A DNA stretch of 47,966 nt from Nanobdellota archaeon (GTDB lineage Archaea; Nanobdellota; Nanobdellia; Pacearchaeales; GW2011-AR1), in NCBI GenBank assembly GCA_027858295.1, contig JAQICZ010000023.1, positions 1-47,966 of the forward strand, read 5' to 3'. Each line of letters starts with the position of its first letter. Position 1 is the first letter of the stretch. This document shows positions 14,988 to 22,038 of this stretch, piece after piece. Position numbers and translations under genes: made by a program. The notes beneath the pieces were generated by a model. The model was not told the DNA's origin, did no database searches, and saw only the letters and a program-made list of their open reading frames with translations.

Positions 14988-15948
14988 ACCTCCCAACAAA
15001 CACAACATAAACAACAAATAAGACATACAACAGTAGCAAAAATATACCTTCTTTTTTAGACAAACTATTATCATCAGCAAAGAAATAAAACAACATTATA
15101 GTTGCACCAAGAAGACCAATAATAATTTCCAAATGATTAAACACAATCTCAACAGGTCCAACAATAAAATAATAAATTAAAAGTGGGAATCCAAGCCCCA
15201 TTAAAATATCAAAAATATTAGAACCAAAAACATTACTTGTTGCATCATCAATATCACCCTTCTTAGCATTCAAAACAGAAATAACAGTATCAGGAAGACT
15301 TGTCGCAGCTGCGATAATGGTAAATGCAATAATCACTGGAGAAATCCCGAGTATCCCAGCAAAATCAATAGCTGATTCTGTTAAAAAATAAGTTGCAACA
15401 CCCATACCCAACACTGTCCAAAAAGCCGTAAACAGTTCTTTCATTAAAACAATCTCTTTCGGTCTTTCCCTCTTACCCCTTCCTCTCTTTGTCTGAACAA
15501 CAATTTTTCTAACATAAAATAAATAAATTAAAATTAAAGCAATAGCAACAAAAATTCCCCAAACCTTAAGATAGAGAACTAAAACTAAGAGTACAAATAC
15601 AGATATAATATAAAATAAAGCGTCACGACTAAGAACTTCCTTTGAAACCGTAAACACCTTCGGTGCAACTAAAACACAAATACCAGGAATCACCAAAAGA
15701 TTAAACAAAGCAGAACCTGCAATTGTCCCAATTCCTACTTCAAACTTATGAAAAAATATCACTGAGAATAAAGCAACCATTAACTCAGGCATAGAACTCG
15801 CAATTGCATCAAACGTTGCCCCTTTAACAGATTTAGACAATTTAAAATAATCCCCAATATTAGAAGAAGCACCAGCAAATTTCTTTCCAAAGAAATATAT
15901 TACAACACTTGCAATAAAAATAACAGATATACTTGATACTAAAGCCAT
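14986..15948 (-). CDS. CaCA-family sodium/calcium exchanger (YrbG-like)
   Basis: The 320-aa protein has about ten membrane helices and the two inverted alpha repeats of Ca2+:cation antiporters: FDAIASSMPELMVALFS with GSALFNLLVIPG, and AAATSLPDTVISVLNAKKGD with GSNIFDILMGLG. The acidic residues in PE and PD are the ion ligands of the family. It likely exports Ca2+ in exchange for Na+ or H+. I chose ATG 15948 because an ACTTAAAAAG TATA box lies about 26 nt upstream; the frame is open slightly further to a TTG. The ion specificity is inferred from the family. Confidence 0.88.
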   Translation of the reverse strand: MALVSSISVIFIASVVIYFFGKKFAGASSNIGDYFKLSKSVKGATFDAIASSMPELMVALFSVIFFHKFEVGIGTIAGSALFNLLVIPGICVLVAPKVFTVSKEVLSRDALFYIISVFVLLVLVLYLKVWGIFVAIALILIYLFYVRKIVVQTKRGRGKRERPKEIVLMKELFTAFWTVLGMGVATYFLTESAIDFAGILGISPVIIAFTIIAAATSLPDTVISVLNAKKGDIDDATSNVFGSNIFDILMGLGFPLLIYYFIVGPVEIVFNHLEIIIGLLGATIMLFYFFADDNSLSKKEGIFLLLLYVLFVVYVVFVGR

Positions 15949-16042
15949 AAATAAACATAACAACCAATACTTAAAAAGCTTATTCTAACATCAACAATAT
16001 CATCAATAACCCTTATAAAATAGCAATTCCTCATATTAAAAC

Positions 16043-16834
16043 ATGAAAGAAGTGAAATTATTTAGCTCCAATTCTGGAATTTTCTCTAAACGAGAGTTAG
16101 AAAAAAAGAAACTCGCACAAAAAAAGAAATTTAAAAAAATTCAAAAAGAACTAAAGAAAAAATACCACGAAAAAGAAAATAAAAGAAAAATCCTAAATAA
16201 AATCAGGGCCAAAGACCAAAAATCCCTAATAAAATTAAAGAAAAAGCAAGCAAAAGAATTAGAGAACAAAAGAAAAAAGAAAAGTTTAAAGTTAAAAATT
16301 AAGAGTCAAAAAATCAAAACAAAAAAGAATAAACAAAAACCAACTCTAACTCAAAAAGAAAAAGACCAGTTAACTAAAAAAAACTCAACAGAGATTCAAG
16401 ATAAACAAACATTATCAAAGAAAATAAAAATAATCAAAAAATCTCTATCTCCAAAACCAATAATCACAAAACACATTCCTTCCTCAAAAAAAGAATCAAA
16501 AAATCGCCTAATCGAAAAATCGCCTAATCAAACAATACCAATCAAAAAACCCTCAATCCCAGAGCTTGAGAGCCTCCTTCTAAGATTCTCCGAGAACTAC
16601 GATAAAGGTATAATAAAATCAAGAACATTATACAAATCACTAGAAGATTTGGGACTCTCACATTCAGGACTTCAAGAAATAAAAAATGAAAAAGAATCCA
16701 AACGAAAAAAAAGAATCCAAAAAATAAACCAAATCCATGAAGAACTGATGAAAGAACTAGAACAAAACAAATATACAGAAAAAGAAATAGAAAATCTGCA
16801 CAAACTAATCCAAAAAGAAAGAGAACTCCTATAG
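16043..16834 (+). CDS. Lysine-rich coiled-coil protein of unknown function
   Basis: I do not recognise a domain. The 263 aa are extremely rich in Lys, Glu and Gln, with long charged helices at about 10-140 (KKKLAQKKKFKKIQKELKK.., KKQAKELENKRKKKS) and 205-263, and a central less charged part (PSIPELESLLLRFSENYDKGIIKSRTLYKSLEDLGLS, about 168-205) that may be a small helical domain. The high positive charge suggests nucleic acid or membrane-surface binding. Real coding is likely because the A-rich codon use matches neighbouring plus-strand genes and the central segment has normal composition. Confidence 0.6.
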   Translation: MKEVKLFSSNSGIFSKRELEKKKLAQKKKFKKIQKELKKKYHEKENKRKILNKIRAKDQKSLIKLKKKQAKELENKRKKKSLKLKIKSQKIKTKKNKQKPTLTQKEKDQLTKKNSTEIQDKQTLSKKIKIIKKSLSPKPIITKHIPSSKKESKNRLIEKSPNQTIPIKKPSIPELESLLLRFSENYDKGIIKSRTLYKSLEDLGLSHSGLQEIKNEKESKRKKRIQKINQIHEELMKELEQNKYTEKEIENLHKLIQKERELL

Positions 16835-16836
16835 GA

Positions 16837-16872
16837 ACCGTTTACGGTTTACAGTAAACAGCATACCGCTTA
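16837..16872. repeat. CCGTTTACGGTTTACAG repeat
   Basis: Directly after the preceding stop; a TTTACGG / AACAGTAAAC member of the short palindrome group. Confidence 0.5.
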
Positions 16873-16932
16873 AGGCAACAATCTATTTTTACATATTCTA
16901 ACAACTTAACAATAATAAAATAATTCTTTTAT

Positions 16933-17125
16933 CAATTAGATATTTAGGTATCTAACTCCCCCAAGCCTATTAGAACAATACTCGGTTCCAATCAAACTCA
17001 ATTGAGGAACTCCCCAACCACCAATGCCCCCAACGGAGCGGATAATTCAATGATTTGGCAATAATCAGGGCGGACAACCAAAATTGGGTGGGGGTCCTAA
17101 TATTAATAATTGCCAAAACGGCCTT
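16933..17125 (+). repeat. Dispersed G-rich structured element, type I copy
   Basis: Starts with hairpin TTAGATA/TATCTAA, continues CTCCCCCAAGCC..TTAGAACAATACTCGGTTCC, CTCAATTGAGG, then box CCCCCAACGGAGCGGATAATTCAA and closing stem TTTGGCAAT/ATTGCCAAA with four G-runs in the loop. It ends about 70 nt before the next gene. Confidence 0.75.
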
Positions 17126-17195
17126 AATCTTATTTCGTCTACTGCAATCGGTCTGCACTAAAAACTATTTTAAACTCCAAAACCCTCCTTCCACT

Positions 17196-17762
17196 ATGAG
17201 AGGTGCCAAACATTTACTTACATTATTTGGAATTTTATCAATTCACTTAGCATCAGCTTACGGAGAGCTACAAAGCACACTTATAGGGGGCTTCTTAGTA
17301 GACCTTCAACTTCTAGGAGCCGGACTCTTCTTTCTACTATTCTTCGGAGCAATCCTCTTCGCAACAAGAAAAGCAAAACTATTCACAAACGAGACAACAA
17401 GAGTAATTGTTTCAATTATACTCTCATTTTTCAGTATTTACGGACTAACAAAACTAGGCTTAGATTTCGAAAAAATAGTCTTTGACCTGGGAATCCAAAA
17501 CGTAATGATGAGATATTTCCCAATATTAATTTTAATATTATTCATTTACGCCCTATTCAAATGGAAAGTCGGAAGAGTACTAATAGTAGCAGGAATAACA
17601 ATCTTCTCTGCAGGACTTCTTGGAATGTTCAATGAAGAGCTAATCTATAATTGGGAAATAGCACTTCTAATCGGAGCTATTACTATAATTATCGGGTTCG
17701 CAATCAAAAAAAGAAAAAAAATAAAGAACTTCATAACAGAACACAAAGAGGAAAAGGAATAA
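17196..17762 (+). CDS. Membrane protein with signal peptide, first of a tandem paralog pair
   Basis: The 188-aa protein has an N-terminal signal or anchor (LLTLFGILSIHLASAYGE, possible cleavage after ASA) and four further hydrophobic helices, with the well-kept motif GAGLFFLLFFGAILFATRKAKLFTNETTR between helices 1 and 2. The next gene encodes a paralog with the same topology, about 50% identical by eye. I do not recognise the family. I chose ATG 17196, 26 nt after TATTTTAAAC; the frame upstream is repeat sequence. The motif RKAKLFTxExTRxIVS suggests a conserved cytoplasmic loop. Confidence 0.7.
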   Translation: MRGAKHLLTLFGILSIHLASAYGELQSTLIGGFLVDLQLLGAGLFFLLFFGAILFATRKAKLFTNETTRVIVSIILSFFSIYGLTKLGLDFEKIVFDLGIQNVMMRYFPILILILFIYALFKWKVGRVLIVAGITIFSAGLLGMFNEELIYNWEIALLIGAITIIIGFAIKKRKKIKNFITEHKEEKE

Positions 17763-17770
17763 ACTGAAAA

Positions 17771-18766
17771 ATGAAATTCAAAAAAACTATCATATTCACA
17801 CTATTATCCACACTATTCATTAATATAGCATCAGCCTACGGAGAGATGACAGGAACATTCATTGGAGGCTTCTATATAGACACCCAAATTATAGGAGCAG
17901 GTCTCTTCTTTTTACTATTCTTCGGAGCATTAGTATTCGTAACAAGAAAAGCAAAATTATTCACAAGTGAAATGACAAGAATAATTGTCTCAATGATACT
18001 CGCAATCTTCGGAGTTTATGGCCTTTTCAAATTAGGAATAGATTTCGAAAAAATAATATTCGACATAGGAATTCAAGATTTCATGATGAACAATTTCCCA
18101 ATAATACTCGCAGTAGTTTTAATTTTCGCAATGCTAAAATGGGGACCAGGAATAGTTATGATGTTAGCTGGTGGTATTTTCTTTATAGCTGGAATAGCAG
18201 GATCTTGGAATGAAGATATTGTATACAACTGGGAATATGCAATGCTAATAGGAGCAGGACTATTTATGTTTGGATTAATGCTCTACAAAAAATTACATAA
18301 ATGGAGACCCGCTGGATTTACAATGATGCAAGGAAGGAAAATATTTACATCAATAAGAAAATTAGAAAGAAAAATTAGGAAATTACAAAAAGAGTTTAAA
18401 AGGGCTTTGAGAAAAGGAGATCTGGACAAAACAGAGAAATTAAAAAAACAATTAGAATATTTAGAAAAAAGACTTCAAGCATTAAAGGACGAACAAAATA
18501 AAATAAACACTGAAGAAGACAAAATAATACAAAGAATAAGTCGTCCGATTAGAAGAAGCAATTCCCAAGATGTAATAAATAGATATGGCATTTATTCCAG
18601 AGAAATTCAAGGAATAATGGCAAGATACAATAAAAAAATTCCACATAGTAAATCTTCAAATCCACAAGAGGTAGATGACAGCAAAAGATATTCACGATTG
18701 ATTCGTGGAATGAAAAGATTAGAAACAATTGCAACAAGAGGCGGATTCCGAGAATCCCTAAGATAA
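17771..18766 (+). CDS. Paralogous membrane protein with cytoplasmic coiled-coil tail
   Basis: The first 175 residues of this 331-aa protein are a paralog of the preceding product: signal segment ending IASAYGE, GAGLFFLLFFGALVFVTRKAKLFTSEMTR, and four helices ending in LIGAGLFMFGLML. It adds a basic C-terminal half with a long coiled coil (RKLERKIRKLQKEFKRALRKGDLDKTEKLKKQLEYLEKRLQ, about 195-240) and a flexible tail. The genes are 8 nt apart and surely cotranscribed. The pair looks like a small membrane complex with one subunit reaching into the cytoplasm; function unknown. Confidence 0.7.
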   Translation: MKFKKTIIFTLLSTLFINIASAYGEMTGTFIGGFYIDTQIIGAGLFFLLFFGALVFVTRKAKLFTSEMTRIIVSMILAIFGVYGLFKLGIDFEKIIFDIGIQDFMMNNFPIILAVVLIFAMLKWGPGIVMMLAGGIFFIAGIAGSWNEDIVYNWEYAMLIGAGLFMFGLMLYKKLHKWRPAGFTMMQGRKIFTSIRKLERKIRKLQKEFKRALRKGDLDKTEKLKKQLEYLEKRLQALKDEQNKINTEEDKIIQRISRPIRRSNSQDVINRYGIYSREIQGIMARYNKKIPHSKSSNPQEVDDSKRYSRLIRGMKRLETIATRGGFRESLR

Positions 18767-19242
18767 ATCAAACCCTAAAATTTATTCTATCCTCAAATTC
18801 AAAAGGAATATTGTCAAATTTTTGCTAAGATTCTGCTCTACCACACCCTTTAAACAAATTCTCCAATAAAATATTTTCCAATTATTTTATCTGCCTGAGA
18901 ATTTCGTTTTCCCATATTCCAAAGCGAATGGAATTCCACTAGCGTGTAGTCAGTGAGACTTTTAGAAAAAATTTGACTATAAATTTCATTCAATGTCCTA
19001 GTATCTAGGCCATTTTATATTATGTTTTCTAGAATTATATAATTTTGCAAGAATAGAAACCGGCAATATCCTCCAGGAATTCCCCAGAACCATTGGCACT
19101 AATTCAACGTCGCCAACGCAGGCGATTTTAAACCTGTCCGAAGGCGGTTTAAAATCATCGTGAGTGTGGTAAATAAATAGAAATATTATCACATTTTATT
19201 CGCAATTCATCTCCACTATAAAAACGCATCCCCAATAATTTT
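18767..19242. other. Intergenic stretch with hairpin repeats
   Basis: At 18912-18931 the hairpin CCAT..GAATGG, also found at 909-928 and 39450-39470, follows a GCCTGAGAATTTCGTTTTCC stretch shared with 39377-39425. At about 19055-19150 there is a GC-richer part (CAACGTCGCCAACGCAGGCGATTTTAAACC, with GATTTTAAACC/GGTTTAAAATC as an inverted repeat) that partly resembles the dispersed element. No gene is apparent. Confidence 0.5.
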
Positions 19243-19300
19243 TATAAGTGACGAATGTCCAGCCTAAAGGCATGAAGATTTCTTGCTCGGGAGTTGATTT
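19243..19300 (+). ncRNA. Weak candidate C/D box sRNA
   Basis: Order GTGACGA (box C-like, 19248), CTAA (D'-like), ATGAAGA (C'-like, 19272) and TTGA (D-like, 19294) with 8-15 nt guide-sized spacers, preceded by CTATAAAAAC about 30 nt upstream and followed by T-rich sequence. Boxes deviate from consensus (TGATGA/CTGA), so this is only a candidate. Confidence 0.25.
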
Positions 19301-19485
19301 TAATTTTGAATTAGTTTGGACTTTAGAATTTTAGAATTTTAAATGAATTGCCTGATTGCAAAAAAAACCACTCAAACTATTATACCCGTTTTAATTTTAG
19401 TCTTAGGCTAGTTTGGATTTTATAATTTTTCGCAAATCGTCTGATTACGAAAAATCATAACAATTCAAAATAGTCAAGAATAAGA
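19301..19485. repeat. Imperfect direct repeat and hairpin beyond the fen stop
   Basis: TTTTAATTTTGAATTAGTTTGGACTTT (from 19298) recurs imperfectly from 19389 as TTTTAATTTTAG..CTAGTTTGGATTTT. At 19426-19456 ATTTTTCG/CGAAAAAT closes a hairpin shortly after the minus-strand fen stop and may end its transcript. Confidence 0.45.
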
Positions 19486-20523
19486 TTAAAACCACTTATC
19501 AAGACTTTTTTGTTGCTTAGCCCTCTTTAAACCTTCCAGCCTTTCAATCTGACTATTAATTCTCTCTTCACTAAAACCATGACGAGTAACTAGAATTTCT
19601 CTAATTTTATCAAAATTCATTTCAGGAAATTCCAGTTCAGCTTCAGTAACCTTCGGAGCCCTAAACAAACTAAAAATTTCTTCCCAATCAAACTTGTCTT
19701 CTTCAGGCAAAGCTTCAATCTTATCCTTAACAGATGCAAAAATTTCCTCAGGCGTAATGTATTCTTTCACAAGAGCCAAAGCCTTCTTCTGCCCAATACG
19801 CGGAATCCCTTTCGGATTATAATCAGTTCCCACAAGAACAGCAATACAAATTAACTGATCTTGATTAATCCCAAGTTCATCTAATAAATCCTGCAAAACA
19901 ATCATCTCCGGCCTAACATCAACATAACCGGTAAACGTTTTCTTCTTTCGAGACATAGTCAAATTTCTAATCAAAACAGGACAACCAAAAACCAAAGAAT
20001 CATAATCTTGAGAAACAGTAGCATAAACTCCTTCCTGCTTAGACAAATATGCAGCCTGAGCTTCACCCTCACCAGGCGCCTGAACAACACAAATTCCAAG
20101 AGCTTCTAACAATTCCTTAGCCTCACGAATCATCTCATCATTAAGACGAGTCAACTGCTGGCCATACTTCTTCATATCATCCACATTCTCAGTCTGCTTA
20201 GCCTCCTCAAATTTCTCACGCGCAAGCTCACGAGCCTCAGTTCTCTTCTTATGAATCTTCGCCTTCAAAACAGGTGGCTCACCATCAAAAACATAAACCA
20301 ACTTAACACCCTCATTCAAAAGAGCAATATTACGATAAAGAATCCCAGACAAATGCGAAGTAATATTTCCTTCCTCATCCTGAAGAGACGAACCATCAGC
20401 TTGACGAATAGTAGATAAAAACTGATACAAAGTATTAAACGCATCCACACAAACCATCTTCCCCTTCAAATCGGAAAACTCTATCTCCTTTCGAGACACA
20501 ATTTCCCGTATATTTAATCCCAT
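19486..20523 (-). CDS. fen: Flap endonuclease 1
   Basis: The 345-aa protein is a complete FEN1/XPG nuclease that removes 5' flaps in Okazaki fragment maturation and repair. Metal ligands are visible in VCVDAFNTLYQ, LVYVFDGEPP, PGEGEAQAAYL, SQDYDSLVFG and VGTDYNPKGI, followed by the helix-hairpin-helix IGQKKALALV. The C-terminus QKSLDKWF is a PCNA-interacting peptide, like that of PolB in this window. ACTTAAATAATT lies about 26 nt upstream, so the transcript is leaderless; an 83-bp block holding this promoter is repeated further upstream. Confidence 0.96.
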   Translation of the reverse strand: MGLNIREIVSRKEIEFSDLKGKMVCVDAFNTLYQFLSTIRQADGSSLQDEEGNITSHLSGILYRNIALLNEGVKLVYVFDGEPPVLKAKIHKKRTEARELAREKFEEAKQTENVDDMKKYGQQLTRLNDEMIREAKELLEALGICVVQAPGEGEAQAAYLSKQEGVYATVSQDYDSLVFGCPVLIRNLTMSRKKKTFTGYVDVRPEMIVLQDLLDELGINQDQLICIAVLVGTDYNPKGIPRIGQKKALALVKEYITPEEIFASVKDKIEALPEEDKFDWEEIFSLFRAPKVTEAELEFPEMNFDKIREILVTRHGFSEERINSQIERLEGLKRAKQQKSLDKWF

Positions 20524-20533
20524 TAGACGATGT

Positions 20534-20749
20534 CGTTAAAGCAACTTAAATAATTAACGACATTGTCTTCGCAGGAATTTCCACAGAAATTCTGAGAACA
20601 ATAGTTCAAAATGGAAGAATTCTTTCGAAAAAAGAGAAAGAATTTAGTAGAGAATTTTGAAAAAACCGTTAAAGCAACTTAAATAATTAACGACATTGTC
20701 TTCGCAGGAATTTCCACAGAAATTCTGAGGACAATAGTTCAAAATGGAA
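20534..20749 (-). repeat. Duplicated 83-bp promoter/leader block of fen
   Basis: 20534-20616 and 20667-20749 are identical except for one A/G difference. Each holds the TATA sequence CTTAAATAATTAA and a long hairpin (AACGACATTGTCTTC..GAGAACAATAGTT around AATTTC/GAAATT). The gene-proximal copy is placed correctly for the fen start; the distal copy provides a second, silent or alternative, promoter. Confidence 0.85.
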
Positions 20750-20839
20750 AAACCTTCTCCAATAGCAGAGGAGAAGCTCAGCATAAAATTTTGAAGATTA
20801 GAATAATCCACAATAAATATTATCTAACCCCTACAAAAA

Positions 20840-21433
20840 CTACTTATTCTTAATAACAAAAGAATCACCATTCCAAGCAGTAGGAAAAGGTTCTGCCAAT
20901 GCGTTTAGATTCTTCTTTGCAATTTTTATATTAGAATCTTCAGAACTTGATTCTCTCTCAATATAAGACTTCATTACTGTCTCAGTAAAAGTTTTTCCAA
21001 ATAAATGATAATTCCGAATATCTTCAAATCTTCCCGGGACCTCTGATATACTCCCATTCAAAGGTTCTCCAATTACATTCATATGCCCATGAATAGCTGA
21101 TGCCATTTCCTCTATTGTTTTAGCTTTCTTTTTTTCTGCCTTAAGGGCTACTTTATATGGCTCAAGCTCTTTTTCAAAATGAGAATTAACATAAGTACGA
21201 ACATCACCAGAAAGATAAAATGAGTCCTTTGCCAAAACTTCAGCTCCCCAAGATCCAACATTACCATTAGAAGCCATAGTAACCCTATCCGACAAAGAGG
21301 AATCATAATTAGCTCCATTTGCAGCAGACACATAATTTTCTAACAAAATTATGTTCTCACTACGACTTTCTTCCTCTGAATCAGTAACCTTATGCAAGGG
21401 TAAATACTTGACTAATTTTGACTCTTTTTCCAT
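20840..21433 (-). CDS. Unknown soluble protein
   Basis: I do not recognise a family. The 197-aa product is hydrophilic and acidic with no membrane segment. It has helical stretches (SHFEKELEPYKVALKAEKKKAKTIEEMASAIHGHM) and a part rich in Gly, Asn and Ser (SAANGANYDSSLSDRVTMASNGNVGSWGAEVLAKDSFYLSG). A CTATTTAAAC TATA box about 27 nt upstream of ATG 21433 supports the start and shows it is expressed on its own. It lies between fen and polB on opposite strands, with no evident link to replication. Confidence 0.6.
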   Translation of the reverse strand: MEKESKLVKYLPLHKVTDSEEESRSENIILLENYVSAANGANYDSSLSDRVTMASNGNVGSWGAEVLAKDSFYLSGDVRTYVNSHFEKELEPYKVALKAEKKKAKTIEEMASAIHGHMNVIGEPLNGSISEVPGRFEDIRNYHLFGKTFTETVMKSYIERESSSEDSNIKIAKKNLNALAEPFPTAWNGDSFVIKNK

Positions 21434-21654
21434 GTTACTACTTGGTAATGATACTATTTAAACTTTACTCTTTTGTCCTCAACTCCATAAATAATATTGT
21501 TCATTATAAAAACAATACTTATTACTATAGTAGGATATCGGGACAATCACATTCAATATGTAGCGTACGAACCATTCTCAAATTTTTACAAATTTCGTTT
21601 TATCAACAAATAACACAATTCCCAAAAACTACTCTGCCATTCTTTAATTCCAAA

Positions 21655-21957
21655 TGTCCCCGCGCAAAGCGAATAACCCAAAATGTTTTGGCAACATCTG
21701 GGGTGGGAAAAGTTAACAATCAAAACCAATTTGGTAAAAAAATCGATAATTTCCCCAGATTATATAGAAAAATACCATGTTAGACTAAATCCCAACTACT
21801 CTGTCAACCTCCAGCAACCAATACCCGCACTGCAGGTGATAATTCAAAATATTTTGGCAACAATTAAAGAGGGAGAGGATGTGTGACAATGCAAACGGGC
21901 GTGACCAATAATTGCCAAAACGGCCTTCTGCCTTCTGCCTTCTGCCTTCTGCCTTCC
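21655..21957 (+). repeat. Two dispersed elements in tandem plus a TTCTGCC microsatellite
   Basis: A partial copy (21655-21720: CCCCGCGCAAAGCGAATAACCCAAAATGTTTTGGCAACATCTGGGG) is interrupted by a full type I copy starting CCAATTTGGTAAAAAAATCGATAATTTCCCCAGATTATAT, with box CCCGCACTGCAGGTGATAATTCAA and closing stem TTTTGGCAA/TTGCCAAAA (to 21927). Five CTTCTGC-like units follow. The open frame into polB upstream of 22039 is made of this repeat. Confidence 0.75.
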
Positions 21958-22038
21958 CACCCTAAACCCAAAACTCTAAACTCTAAGCCCTTCCCTCCCC
22001 AACATTATCTTTATAATTCAGCCTCACATTCTTTCAAC

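Noticed and set aside
17055-17195. N-terminal extension of the first membrane paralog
   Set aside because: Encoded by the type I repeat; ATG 17196 has a TATA box at 26 nt and gives a signal peptide matching its paralog.
21883-22038. N-terminal extension of PolB
   Set aside because: Repeat and TTCTGCC microsatellite sequence; the protein family begins at ATG 22039.
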